Of a stretch of 64,000 bases of DNA, positions 16,012-24,889 are shown piece by piece. A program made the position numbers and the translations under genes. The notes below the pieces were generated by a model. That model did not search any database and was not told the DNA's origin. It saw only the letters and a program-made list of their open reading frames with translations. This stretch comes from Deltaproteobacteria bacterium (GTDB lineage Bacteria; Myxococcota_A; Polyangia; Polyangiales; Ga0077539): contig JACRDB010000067.1 in assembly GCA_016218725.1 (NCBI GenBank), positions 1-64,000 on the forward strand. The letters run 5' to 3'. Within the stretch, counting starts at the first letter, position 1, and the number at the start of each line of letters is the position of its first letter.

Positions 16012-19000
16012 ATGAGAAGGAGCTTGCTTGTTGGGGCCTGGGCGTTGGCGGTGTGGGCGTGGGGGTGTTCCCAGGGGACCCCGCCCGCGGACATTGACTC
16101 CGGGGTGGGGCCGGTGGACACGGGGCTGCCGCCGGAGGACACGGCGCCGCCGATGGACACGGGGCCCCTGGAGTGCCCCGCGGGGCGGACCCTGTGCGGC
16201 ACGCGCTGCGCGGATTTGAACAGTGACAATGGCAACTGCGGGCGCTGCGAGAACCCGTGCATGGGCGGCCAGGTGTGCATGGCGGGGACCTGCGCGGCGG
16301 ACATGATGTGCGCCGGGGGGCAGACCTTCTGCGCGGGGCGCTGCACGGACACGGTGACGGACGCGATGAACTGCGGCGCCTGCGGCACGGCGTGCGACGC
16401 CGGGCAGAGCTGCGTGGGCGGGAGCTGCCGGGCGGGGACGATGTGCGGCGAGGGGCAGACGGACTGCGGCGGGATGTGCGTCACGACGATGACGGACCCG
16501 GCGCACTGCGGGCGGTGCGGGAACGCGTGCCCGACGGGGCAGCCCTGCGTGGGCGGGGCGTGCATGGCGGGGATGGCGTGCCCGATGGGCCAGACGAGCT
16601 GCGGCGGGGCCTGCACGGATACGGAGACGGACCTGACGAACTGCGGCGGGTGCGGGGCGGTGTGCTCCATGGGCCAGCGCTGCGCGGCGGGGCGGTGCAC
16701 GGAGGTCATGTGTCCGTCGGGGCAGACGAACTGCGGCGGGGCGTGCGTCGCGACCATGACGGACGTGATGCACTGCGGCGGGTGCGGGATGGCCTGCGCG
16801 CCGATGCAGACCTGCGCGGGGGGCATGTGCATGGGCATGAGCACCACGTGCCCCGCGGGGCAGACCCGCTGCGGGGACGCCTGCGCGGCGCTGATGACGG
16901 ACCCGGCCAACTGCGGCCGCTGCGGCAACGCGTGCCCGATGGGGCAGGCGTGCGTGGGCGGGGCGTGCATGGCCATGATGATGGGCTGCCCCGCGGGGCA
17001 GACGGACTGCGCGGGCCGCTGCGTGAGCACCGCCACGGACCGGGCCCACTGCGGCGGCTGCGGGAACGCCTGCCCCACGGGCACCACCTGCGCGATGGGG
17101 GCCTGCGCGTGCGCCGCGGGGCAGACGCTCTGCGGCCGTAGCTGCGTGAACACGCAGACCAGCGCGGCCAACTGCGGGGCCTGCGGGACCGCGTGCGCCG
17201 CGGGGCAGGCGTGCATGGCCGGGGTGTGCCGGGCCACCACCATGTGCCCCGCGGGGCAGACGGACTGCGGCGGGCGCTGCGTGAACACCGCCACGGACCG
17301 CGCGCACTGCGGCGGCTGCGGGATGGCGTGCCCGTCCGGGCAGGCGTGCGCCGCCGGGCGCTGCGGCTGCGCCGCGCCGGCGATGCTGTGCGGCATGGCC
17401 TGCGTGGACGTGACCGACGACCGGGCCAACTGCGGGCGCTGCGGCAACGCCTGCCCCACCGGGCAGTCCTGCGTGATGAGCCGCTGCGGGTGCCCCACGG
17501 GGCAGCTGCTCTGCGGCGCGCGCTGCGCGGACACGGCCACGGACGCGGCCAACTGCGGGCGCTGCGGCAACGCCTGCCCCACCGGGCAGTCCTGCGTGGC
17601 GGGCGCCTGCCGCGGGGGCACCGGCCCGGCCAACGACGGGCGCGCCGGCGCCGCGATGATCGACCTGTCGCGCCCCGCGCAGGACCTCGCCGCGGACACC
17701 CGCGCGGCCCGGAACGACACCACCGGCGGCTGCGGCTGCACCAGCGGGAACGACGTGTTCTACCGCTTCACGCTCACGCAGCCCGAGGTGGTCTACGCGG
17801 ACACCGTGGGCGCCACCTGGGACACCTCGCTGTTCCTCCAGAACGCCATGGGGATGAACCTCACGGACGCGGGCACCGCCGGCGGCGCCACCTGCAACGA
17901 TGACCACGGCGTCGGGGGCTGCGAGACCAACCGCCAGAGCATGATCGTGGCCCGCCTCCCGGCGGGGATGTACTTCCTGGTGCTGTCGGGCTGCGCCTCG
18001 GGGACCGCGACCATTCACTTCCAGCACCTCCCGGCCGGGGCCGGGAGCGCCACCGGCGTGCGCCCCACCACCGCCCTCCAGACGGCCTCGGGGACCACCT
18101 CGGGCGCCGGGGCCCTGGCCGCCCCGGGGTGCTGCTCCGGCGGCCCCGAGAACGCCTACTGGTGGGTGTCCTGCCCGGGGACCTCGGCGGCGGGGCAGTT
18201 CTACGCCTCCACCTGCGGCGCGGGGACCACCTACGACTCGGAGCTGGAGCAGCGCTCGGCCCTGCGCGCCACCCCCGCGTCGGTGTGCAACGACGACGTG
18301 GGCTCGGCCTTCCCGTGCGGCACCGGCAGCGCCACGAACAGCGCCATCCCCGCGGGCGTCGGTCTCCACGCGTTCTACGTGGACTCGTGCTCCTCCGCCG
18401 GGGGCGCCTACCGCGTGTCCTACGCGGTGGGCTCCTGCGCCACCGGGCAGACCTTCTGCGGCGCCTGCGTGGACACCGCCGCCAGCGACGCGCACTGCGG
18501 CGGCTGCAACCGCGCCTGCCCCTCCGGGCAGGCCTGCCGCGCCGGCGCCTGCGTGGCCTCCGCGCCGGGCAACGACACCCGCGCCGGCGCCGCCGCCATC
18601 GACCTTGCGAGCCCGTCGGTCACGCTCCGGGCGGACACCACCTCGGCCACCAACCACACCACCGGGAGCTGCGTCTGCTCCGGCGGCCGCGACGTGTTCT
18701 TCCGCTTCGTGCTCGCCGCCGAGGAGATCGTCTACGCGGACACCGTGGGCGCCACCTGGGACACGGCGCTCTTCTTCCAAACCTCCACGGGCGGGAACAT
18801 CTCCGACCCCGGGCTGTCCAATGGCTCCACCTGCAACGACGACCACGGGCTCTCGGGCTGCGAGACCAACACCCAGTCGCAGGTGGTGGCCCGCCTCGCC
18901 GCGGGGACGTACTACCTGGTGCTCTCGGGCTGCGGGTCGGGGGCGGCGTCCATCCGGTTCCAGCACCTGCCCACGGGCTCTGGCCGCGTGAGCCTCCTCG

Positions 19001-19377
19001 CCCGGGGCTCCAGCACGCCCCTGGGCTTCACCACCGGCACCGCCGGGCGCGTCACCGGGGCCTGCTGCTCCGGCGGCCCCGAGGACACCTTCTGGTGGTA
19101 CACCTGCCCGGGGGCGTCCTCCGGGGCCTTCACCGCCCAGACCTGCGGCAGGGCCACCTGGGACACGGCCCTGCACCAGCGCAGCGCGGGCCGCGCCACC
19201 GCGGACGTCTGCAACGACGACGCCTGCGGCCCCTCGGGCCGCGCGTACCAGTCCAACCTGTCCACCACCATCCCCGCGGGCCCCGGCCTCCACGCCCTCT
19301 ACGTGGACGGCTGCAACAGCAGCGTGTCCAGCAACAACCCCGCGGGGTTCTACACGGTGTCCATCACCCGGCCCTGA
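16012..19377 (+). CDS. Cys-rich repeat lipoprotein with two PPC-like beta domains
   Basis: 1121 residues. The ATG at 16012 was chosen because it has GGAGGAG upstream and gives a signal peptide ending in a lipobox-like WAWGC (Cys19). After an Asp/Pro linker come eleven repeats of about 39-48 residues with the pattern PxGQTxCGGxC...T(D)xxxCGxCGxxCPxGQxCxxGxC, resembling Stig1-type repeats. A PPC-like beta-sandwich pair follows (NDVFYRFTLTQPEVVYADTVGATWDTSLF...), then a twelfth Cys repeat and a second, closely similar beta-sandwich pair (DVFFRFVLAAEEIVYADTVGATWDTALF). This internal duplication of about 240 residues and the Cys array suggest a disulfide-rich surface or spore-coat-like structural protein. 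Such proteins are common in Sandaracinus-type myxobacteria; the exact role is unknown. Confidence 0.85.
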   Translation: MRRSLLVGAWALAVWAWGCSQGTPPADIDSGVGPVDTGLPPEDTAPPMDTGPLECPAGRTLCGTRCADLNSDNGNCGRCENPCMGGQVCMAGTCAADMMCAGGQTFCAGRCTDTVTDAMNCGACGTACDAGQSCVGGSCRAGTMCGEGQTDCGGMCVTTMTDPAHCGRCGNACPTGQPCVGGACMAGMACPMGQTSCGGACTDTETDLTNCGGCGAVCSMGQRCAAGRCTEVMCPSGQTNCGGACVATMTDVMHCGGCGMACAPMQTCAGGMCMGMSTTCPAGQTRCGDACAALMTDPANCGRCGNACPMGQACVGGACMAMMMGCPAGQTDCAGRCVSTATDRAHCGGCGNACPTGTTCAMGACACAAGQTLCGRSCVNTQTSAANCGACGTACAAGQACMAGVCRATTMCPAGQTDCGGRCVNTATDRAHCGGCGMACPSGQACAAGRCGCAAPAMLCGMACVDVTDDRANCGRCGNACPTGQSCVMSRCGCPTGQLLCGARCADTATDAANCGRCGNACPTGQSCVAGACRGGTGPANDGRAGAAMIDLSRPAQDLAADTRAARNDTTGGCGCTSGNDVFYRFTLTQPEVVYADTVGATWDTSLFLQNAMGMNLTDAGTAGGATCNDDHGVGGCETNRQSMIVARLPAGMYFLVLSGCASGTATIHFQHLPAGAGSATGVRPTTALQTASGTTSGAGALAAPGCCSGGPENAYWWVSCPGTSAAGQFYASTCGAGTTYDSELEQRSALRATPASVCNDDVGSAFPCGTGSATNSAIPAGVGLHAFYVDSCSSAGGAYRVSYAVGSCATGQTFCGACVDTAASDAHCGGCNRACPSGQACRAGACVASAPGNDTRAGAAAIDLASPSVTLRADTTSATNHTTGSCVCSGGRDVFFRFVLAAEEIVYADTVGATWDTALFFQTSTGGNISDPGLSNGSTCNDDHGLSGCETNTQSQVVARLAAGTYYLVLSGCGSGAASIRFQHLPTGSGRVSLLARGSSTPLGFTTGTAGRVTGACCSGGPEDTFWWYTCPGASSGAFTAQTCGRATWDTALHQRSAGRATADVCNDDACGPSGRAYQSNLSTTIPAGPGLHALYVDGCNSSVSSNNPAGFYTVSITRP
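16174..17610 (+). repeat. eleven tandem Cys-rich coding repeats
   Basis: The block encodes eleven consecutive repeats with eight cysteines each on average. The nucleotide sequence is also highly repetitive (GGGCAGAC, TGCGGCGGG, GCGTGC recur every 110-145 bases), so copy number may vary between strains by recombination, and assembly errors are possible. Confidence 0.85.
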
Positions 19378-19394
19378 AGAGGGTTTGTAAACAC

Positions 19395-19427
19395 CGCGCC
19401 GGCGCCCTTCCCTCCGGCGCCGGTGCG
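19395..19427 (+). terminator. 12-bp hairpin downstream of the Cys-rich protein gene
   Basis: Bases 19395-19406 pair with 19416-19427 (12 bp with one G-T pair) around a 9-base loop, 18 bp after the stop codon. There is no T tract. The hairpin covers the first possible GTG (19423) of the next reading frame, which argues for a start further downstream. Confidence 0.6.
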
Positions 19428-19431
19428 TGCC

Positions 19432-20328
19432 ATGGTTCCTGCGATGCTGGCCGTCGACCTGTCGCCGCGGTTCTCGCCAGCGCCGGACGCACCCCCCGCC
19501 CCTCGGGAACGCTCAGACAACCGCTTCGCCGCGCTCCGCGCGCGCGCCCTGAACCCGGAGCGCGCCGCCGCGGTCCTCGGGGTGGCGCGCCAGGTCGTGG
19601 CGGACGTGCTCTACGGCCTCCCCCCGAGCAGCGTGAGGCGCTTCCAGGCGCGCAACGTCGTGTACTTCGACCTGGCCACCGCGGGCACCCAGGCCCACGC
19701 CGCCCGGGAGGCCTGGGAGACCGTGTGCGACCGCCTCGGGCTCCCCTTCGCCTCGGAGACCGAGCGGGTCTTCCCGGACCCCGTGGGCCGCGCCGGGCGC
19801 TCGCGAGCCTCCGCCCCCGACGGGGCGGTGCGCGTCCACGTCCGGGGCCTGAGCGGCGCCGAGCAGGTCCGCACCCTCACCGAGGACACGCTCCTGCAGT
19901 CCGACGACCCCATGAAGGCCCTCCGGGACCTCGCCCGGGAGCCCCTCTACCTGGAGCACCCGCCTACGCTGTCCGCCGTGGTGGCCTTCGTGTCCGCCGC
20001 CCCCGCGGTGCTCCAGGCCGAGCACCTGGCCCGCGAGGCCGTCGCCCGCGCCTGGCCGTGGCGGAGCGCCCACCCGCGCATCTCCTGGCGCTTCGGGCCC
20101 CGGGACGCGCTCCTCCAGGCACTCCCCAGGCTCTCCCAGGCCCTCCTGGCGGACCCGGAGGGCGCGGCCTGGGCCCCGGTCACCCGAGGGCTCTTCCGCG
20201 CGGAGGCGCCTGGAGGTGGAGGCGTCCCCGCCGCCGCCCTGGAGGCCGCCCTCGCGCTCCACGAGGCGGGCCTCGCGGCGGAGGACCTGGGCCCGTACCA
20301 GGTCTCGTTGCTGTGCCCTGAGCCCTGA
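19432..20328 (+). CDS. hypothetical protein
   Basis: 298 residues from the ATG at 19432. ATG 19444 is an alternative, and GTG 19423 lies inside a hairpin; no start has a convincing ribosome binding site. There is no signal peptide or membrane segment. The sequence is Ala/Arg/Leu-rich and looks alpha-helical, with long helices such as AAREAWETVCDRLGLPFASETERVF and AVVAFVSAAPAVLQAEHLAREAVARAW. I do not recognise the family. It ends 7 bp before the GTG of the TonB receptor gene, so the two are probably co-transcribed. Confidence 0.65.
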   Translation: MVPAMLAVDLSPRFSPAPDAPPAPRERSDNRFAALRARALNPERAAAVLGVARQVVADVLYGLPPSSVRRFQARNVVYFDLATAGTQAHAAREAWETVCDRLGLPFASETERVFPDPVGRAGRSRASAPDGAVRVHVRGLSGAEQVRTLTEDTLLQSDDPMKALRDLAREPLYLEHPPTLSAVVAFVSAAPAVLQAEHLAREAVARAWPWRSAHPRISWRFGPRDALLQALPRLSQALLADPEGAAWAPVTRGLFRAEAPGGGGVPAAALEAALALHEAGLAAEDLGPYQVSLLCPEP

Positions 20329-20335
20329 CAGCTCC

Positions 20336-22411
20336 GTGCGTTTCGGGGTATTCAAGGCACTTTTCATCATACTTGTATTGTCGGTTGGAGTATCGCCTCG
20401 GGAGTGCCTCGGGCAGCGGTCACCTCCCCCCGAGGAGCCCGCCGCGGAGGTGGTGGTCCGGGGCCAGCGCCGCCGGGAGATGACCCGCACCACGGTGAGC
20501 CGCGAGGAGGTGCTCCGGGCGCCGGGCACCCTCGGGGACGCGCTGCGGTCCATCCAGAACCTCCCGGGGCTGTCCCGGGCGCCGTTCCTGTCGGGCTCGC
20601 TGATCGTCCGGGGGAGTGCCCCGGGCGACACGCTCATCCTCGTGGACGGGACCTTCCTCCCGGCGGCGTACCACTTCGGCGGGCTCCACAGCACCATCGC
20701 CACGGAGATGCTGGACCGGATTGATTTCCACCCGGGGAACTTCTCCGCGCGCTACGGCCGGGCGACCGGGGGCGTGGTGGATGTGGGCCTCCGGGCCCCC
20801 CTGCGCGAGGGCGCCCGGACCACGTTCCACCTCGGGGTGCTGGACGCGGGGGCCTTCACCGAGGCGGCGCTCGGGCCCACGCTGGCGGTGGCGGCCTCGG
20901 CGCGCTTCGGGTGGGTGGGGTACCTCACCTCGCCGCTGGTCACGGCCCTCACGGGCAACACGGTGTTCTTCGGGTACTGGGACTACCAGCTCATGGCCGA
21001 CTGGCGCCCCGCCGGGAGGGACCGCGTCCGCGTGGCGGTGTACGGTGACGGGGACAGCGTGGGCTTCCGGGACGACCGCCGCCGGGAGCGCACGGGGCTG
21101 GGCCTGGGGTACCACCTCGCGCAGGTGTCCTGGACGCGGCGCTTCACGCCCCGGACGGAGCTCCAGGCCTTTGTGTCCGCGGGCTGGAACGGCCTCACGC
21201 TGCGCATGGAGCGGGACAACAGCGCGGGCGACCCGCTGCGGGACGACCACGCCTCCCTCGACGCGTTCCCGGTGCACCTGCGCGCGGAGCTCTCGCACCA
21301 GGCAAGCGCCCGGGTGAGAATCAACGTCGGGGCGGACGGCCTCTTCGGGCTCCGGAGGCTCTCCAGCAGCTTCCTCCGGGGGTCTGCCGGGCGCCCCGGG
21401 AGCCCCGCCCCGCCGGAGCCCCCGACGCCCCGGGACGCGGACATCGCCCTGGTGCAGCCCGCGGTGTACCTCGAAGCGGAGCTGTCCCCCACCCCGCGGC
21501 TACGGCTGCGCCCGGGGCTGCGCCTCGACGCCTCGGCCTTCACGGGCACGGCCATCCTGTCGCCGCGCTTCACCGGGGACGTGAACCTCTGGCGCGGGGC
21601 CCTCGGAAAGTTCGGCGTGGGGTACTTCACCCAGCCGCCGTTGGACGAGCGGGTGAGCGTCGCCCCGGAGCAGCTCCTCCTGGCCCAGCGCCTCGGGGCG
21701 GACACCACCGCCGCGCGGCCCGAGCGCGCCATACACCTCGGCGTGGGCCTGGAGCAGCGCTTCTCACCCACGGTGACCCTCTCCGTCGAGGGCTTCTACA
21801 AGACCATCACCGACGCCCTGGTGGGCTTCCCCTCGCTGGACCTGCTCCTGGCCGGCGAGCGCCCCCAGGGCGGCCGCGCCGCCCTGCGCTACGACGGCCG
21901 GGGCCGCGCGTACGGGCTGGAGGTGCTCCTGCGCCACCGCGGCGGCGGGCGCTTCTTTGGGTGGGTGGCCTATACGCTCCTGCGCGCCGAGCGCCAGGAC
22001 GCGCCGGGGACGCCCTTTCGGCCCTTTGAGTTCGACCAGACGCACATCCTCACCGCCGTCGGGAGCGTGCGCCTGGGCCGCGGGTGGGAGGTCGGAGCGC
22101 GCTGGAGGTACGTCACCGGCCGCCCCACGGGTTACGATCGGTTGCTCTATGACACCCTCACCGGGCAGTGGTTGGGCTTCAGCCCGGAGCCCTGGCTCTC
22201 CCGCGTACCGGACTTCCACCAGCTCGACCTGCGCGTCGAGCGCCAGTGGGTGCGCAACTGGGGGCGCGTGGCCGTCTACCTGGAGGTGCTCAACGCCTAC
22301 AACCGCGTGAACGCTGAGCGCTTCACCTACGACCTGGACCGCGCCCTCCCGGCCCCCGCCGGGCCCTACCTGCCCCTCGTCCCGAACCTGGGGGTGCGTG
22401 GTGAACTGTAG
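20336..22411 (+). CDS. TonB-dependent outer membrane receptor
   Basis: 691 residues from GTG at 20336, chosen because it yields a signal peptide (VFKALFIILVLSVGVSPREC...). The plug domain (about 30-140) includes EVVVRGQRRREMTRTTVSREEV, LRSIQNLPGLSR and LIVRGSAPGDTLILVDG. A 22-stranded barrel follows and ends in a long aromatic/acidic strand region (VAVYLEVLNAYNRVNAERFTYD). No classical TonB box is obvious, as is often the case in Myxococcota. The first codons are AT-rich (20341-20400), unlike the rest of the gene. The 3' end overlaps the next lipoprotein gene by 14 bp, suggesting that the encoded proteins form one uptake system; the substrate is unknown. Confidence 0.88.
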   Translation: MRFGVFKALFIILVLSVGVSPRECLGQRSPPPEEPAAEVVVRGQRRREMTRTTVSREEVLRAPGTLGDALRSIQNLPGLSRAPFLSGSLIVRGSAPGDTLILVDGTFLPAAYHFGGLHSTIATEMLDRIDFHPGNFSARYGRATGGVVDVGLRAPLREGARTTFHLGVLDAGAFTEAALGPTLAVAASARFGWVGYLTSPLVTALTGNTVFFGYWDYQLMADWRPAGRDRVRVAVYGDGDSVGFRDDRRRERTGLGLGYHLAQVSWTRRFTPRTELQAFVSAGWNGLTLRMERDNSAGDPLRDDHASLDAFPVHLRAELSHQASARVRINVGADGLFGLRRLSSSFLRGSAGRPGSPAPPEPPTPRDADIALVQPAVYLEAELSPTPRLRLRPGLRLDASAFTGTAILSPRFTGDVNLWRGALGKFGVGYFTQPPLDERVSVAPEQLLLAQRLGADTTAARPERAIHLGVGLEQRFSPTVTLSVEGFYKTITDALVGFPSLDLLLAGERPQGGRAALRYDGRGRAYGLEVLLRHRGGGRFFGWVAYTLLRAERQDAPGTPFRPFEFDQTHILTAVGSVRLGRGWEVGARWRYVTGRPTGYDRLLYDTLTGQWLGFSPEPWLSRVPDFHQLDLRVERQWVRNWGRVAVYLEVLNAYNRVNAERFTYDLDRALPAPAGPYLPLVPNLGVRGEL

Positions 22412-23351
22412 GGCGCTGTGGGTGCCCCTCCTGGGGTGTGTGCTCGGGTGTACGACCTGTCCGGCGGACCCGGCGGAGTTCCGGGGGCTCCGGGTGCTGG
22501 GCGTCACCCGGGAGCCCGCGGTGGGCGCCCCCGGTGGGCGCGTCACGCTGACCATGGTGAGCACCGACGTGGAGGCGCGAGAGCCCGCGGTGGCGTGGTA
22601 CCGCTGCCCCCTGTCGGGAGGCAACCTCGGGGCCTCGCGGGAGACCTCTGGCGTGGACGAGCCAGGGGTGGTGTTCGCGCGGCAGTGCCTCGCGGCGGGG
22701 CAGGTCGCCCGGGGGCGTACGGCCACCGTGGAGCTCGGGCCGCCGGTGCCCCAGGCGCCGCTCGGGGGCCTGACCTCACGGCTCCGGTGGGACTACCTGG
22801 GCTTCGCATGCCCCTCCGGGGAGCTCGAAGAGCCCCCTCCCGGGGGACTGTGGCCGAGGTGCAGCGGCGCCACCGGCGTGCTCTTCCGCGTCACGGTGCC
22901 GGGCCCCTACCTGGACGGCAGGAACCCCCTGCCCGTCCCCGTGGGCATCACCGCCGTGCGCTTCGGCCCCGAGGGCGCCGAGGCGCCCATCACCGAGGAC
23001 GCTCCGCCGGAGGTGGCCCGCTGCGAGGCCCCGCGGTCCCGCTGCCCGGTGTACCGCTTCACGCTGGAGACCGCCCCTCCCGGGCTGGACCTTCGCGGCG
23101 ACCGGGGGAGCTTCGACGCGAGGGCGTCGCAGCTCCAGCCCGGGGCGTACCGCCTGGTGGCCCTGTACGACGCCATCGCCCCGGCGGAGGCGCCCCTGTG
23201 CGCGGGCGAGGGCCTCGGCGCGGCAGGCGTCTCCGACGGGAGCCTGCGCTGGAGCTCTGCCCCGGGCGCCGGGGACGCGCGGGTGTTCCTTGTGGTCCTC
23301 GGCAGCGACGGAGGCTTCGCGTGGGCGCGACGGACCGTGCGCGTACGCTGA
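22398..23351 (+). CDS. lipoprotein overlapping the TonB receptor gene
   Basis: 317 residues; the start is GTG at 22398 or the adjacent GTG at 22401. The signal peptide ends in a lipobox (GCVLGC). Ig-like beta-rich regions follow (RVLGVTREPAVGAPGGRVTLTMV; GPYLDGRNPLPVPVGITAVRFG), with several paired cysteines. I recognise no family. The translational overlap with the TonB receptor (14 bp) and with the next lipoprotein gene (31 bp) makes a three-gene transcription unit. A substrate-capture lipoprotein of the SusD/BtuF functional type would fit the position, but there is no sequence resemblance to show it. Confidence 0.7.
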   Translation: MVNCRALWVPLLGCVLGCTTCPADPAEFRGLRVLGVTREPAVGAPGGRVTLTMVSTDVEAREPAVAWYRCPLSGGNLGASRETSGVDEPGVVFARQCLAAGQVARGRTATVELGPPVPQAPLGGLTSRLRWDYLGFACPSGELEEPPPGGLWPRCSGATGVLFRVTVPGPYLDGRNPLPVPVGITAVRFGPEGAEAPITEDAPPEVARCEAPRSRCPVYRFTLETAPPGLDLRGDRGSFDARASQLQPGAYRLVALYDAIAPAEAPLCAGEGLGAAGVSDGSLRWSSAPGAGDARVFLVVLGSDGGFAWARRTVRVR

Positions 23352-23902
23352 CGGCGCTCGCGTTCGCGCTCGCGGGCTGCGGCGCGCCGTACACCCTGCA
23401 GGCGCCTCTGGACCCGTCCGCGCTGCGCGCGGGCGACGGGCGCGTGGCCGTCAGGGTGCGCTCCGAGGGCGCGCGCCAGGACCTCGCGCTGGTGCCCGAA
23501 GGGTCCCCCGTGGAGCAGGGCATGACGGCCCCGGAGCCGTGGTGCCAGACGCCCTGCACGCTCTTCCTGCGCCCCGGGCGCTACGGGCTCTACTCCGGCG
23601 CGCCCACGGTGCTGCATGCCGTGAGCCCCCTCACGGTCACCGAGGCGCCCGCGGAGCGCGTGCTGCGGGCGCCGCCCAGGGCGCGCTTCGAGGCCTCGCG
23701 CAACCTCCTCGTGGGGGCCGTGGGGCTCACCGTCGTGGGCGGGATCTTCCTGGTGTTCAGCCCGTTGGAGGTCGCCGGGGCCTCGCCCACCGGGCCCGAG
23801 ACAATCGCCACCGGCGTCGCGCTCGTGGCCCTCGGCGTGGCGGGCGCGGTGTACGCCCTCGGGCTCCTGCGGGCGCTCCCCAGGGGCTTCGTGACACCGT
23901 AG
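23321..23902 (+). CDS. small lipoprotein with PEGA-like segment and two membrane helices
   Basis: 193 residues from GTG at 23321, the only standard start ahead of the signal sequence (TLTALAFALAGC lipobox). A beta-rich part with APEPWCQTPCTLFLRPGRYGLYSG resembles a PEGA-type domain. Two hydrophobic helices come near the C-terminus (NLLVGAVGLTVVGGIFLVF and IATGVALVALGVAGAVYALGLL). It overlaps the preceding gene by 31 bp. The function is unknown; it is probably an accessory envelope component of the TonB receptor unit. Confidence 0.65.
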   Translation: MGATDRARTLTALAFALAGCGAPYTLQAPLDPSALRAGDGRVAVRVRSEGARQDLALVPEGSPVEQGMTAPEPWCQTPCTLFLRPGRYGLYSGAPTVLHAVSPLTVTEAPAERVLRAPPRARFEASRNLLVGAVGLTVVGGIFLVFSPLEVAGASPTGPETIATGVALVALGVAGAVYALGLLRALPRGFVTP

Positions 23903-23970
23903 AAACAATAGTAATTTCCAATGGTTACACCCGTCCTTGCGCGGGGGGTGACGCGGGGGTAGAGAGGGTC

Positions 23971-24846
23971 ATGCGCAAGGTGCTGTCGCTGCGGTACGGG
24001 GTGGCGTTCCGCAAGGCCTTCGGGGACCCGGAGGTGTTCTCCGCGTTCACGTCGGACATGCTGGGCGTGTCCATCAAGGTGGACAAGGTCGAGCCGGAGA
24101 AGACCTTCCTGCGCCTCGCGGACCTGGTGAAGGTGGAGTACGACCTCTTCGCGGAGGACACGACGCACAGGATCATCGTGGAGGTGCAGCACATCCGCGA
24201 GGAGGATTACCTCGACCGGTTCTTGTACTACCACCTGTTCGGGATGCTGGAGCAGGTGCGCTCCCACGAGGACTACCGCTTCGCGCGGGACGTGTACACG
24301 CTGGTGGTCTTGACCCGCAAGCCGCGCAAGGTGGACCTGCGCTTCAGCGTGGCCACGCTGGCCATGGACCTGGTGAACGAGCGCAAGGCGCCGCTCGGGG
24401 CCTTCCGGCACAAGCTGGTGCTGGTGAACCCCCGGGACATCAATGACGCCACGCCCCCCTCGGCGCGGCGCTGGATGGAGCTCATCGCGGACTCGCTGGA
24501 CGAGGAGGTGGACGAGACGCAGTACCCCGACCCGCTCTTCCAGCGCATCGTCGGGACCCTGGAGCGGGACGACCTGGACGGGGCCGAGCTCGCCGCCCTC
24601 AAGGACGAGGCGGGCTGGGAGAACGCAAAGCGCCAGGAGCGCGAGGACGGGCGCGAGGAGGGGCGCGAGCAGGGGCTCCAGCAGGGGCTCCTGGAGGCCC
24701 TGGTGGCGCTCTGCGAGGTCCTCGGGGTGGAGCTCACGACCCCGCGCCGGGAGGTGCTCGCCCGGGCGGACGCGGCGGCGCTCCAGGCGCTCCTGGCGCA
24801 CCTCAAGCGCGCCCGGCGCTGGCCCGAGGGGGACCTATTGCCTTGA
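23971..24846 (+). CDS. Rpn-family (PD-(D/E)XK) recombination-promoting nuclease / putative transposase
   Basis: 291 residues. The ATG at 23971 follows GAGAGGG. The N-terminal PD-(D/E)XK core has DPEVFSAFTSDML, VEYDLFAEDTTHRIIVEVQ (catalytic D...EVQ) and EEDYLDRFLYYHLFGMLEQ. The C-terminal tail is highly charged (EREDGREEGREQGLQQGLLEALVALCEVLGV), exactly as in Rpn/YhgA-like and PDDEXK_2 proteins. Family members make DNA breaks that promote RecA-independent recombination and often spread between genomes. A preceding AT-rich patch (23903-23930) separates it from the lipoprotein genes. It lies just upstream of the sdh operon but is not related in function. Confidence 0.88.
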   Translation: MRKVLSLRYGVAFRKAFGDPEVFSAFTSDMLGVSIKVDKVEPEKTFLRLADLVKVEYDLFAEDTTHRIIVEVQHIREEDYLDRFLYYHLFGMLEQVRSHEDYRFARDVYTLVVLTRKPRKVDLRFSVATLAMDLVNERKAPLGAFRHKLVLVNPRDINDATPPSARRWMELIADSLDEEVDETQYPDPLFQRIVGTLERDDLDGAELAALKDEAGWENAKRQEREDGREEGREQGLQQGLLEALVALCEVLGVELTTPRREVLARADAAALQALLAHLKRARRWPEGDLLP

Positions 24847-24889
24847 CAAGGGAGGCCCCTTGGGGCTTCCATCCCGGGCCCAACGGGAC

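Noticed and set aside
16174..17610. Periodic repeats in the Cys-rich gene as a CRISPR or minisatellite
   Set aside because: The period follows codon structure and encodes a continuous Cys-rich protein, so it is a coding repeat.
14686..19293. Very long open frame (about 1535 codons) antisense to the isomerase and Cys-rich genes
   Set aside because: Artefact of high GC: low-complexity Arg/Ala/Gly/Pro translation without domains. The plus-strand genes have clear families and signal peptides.
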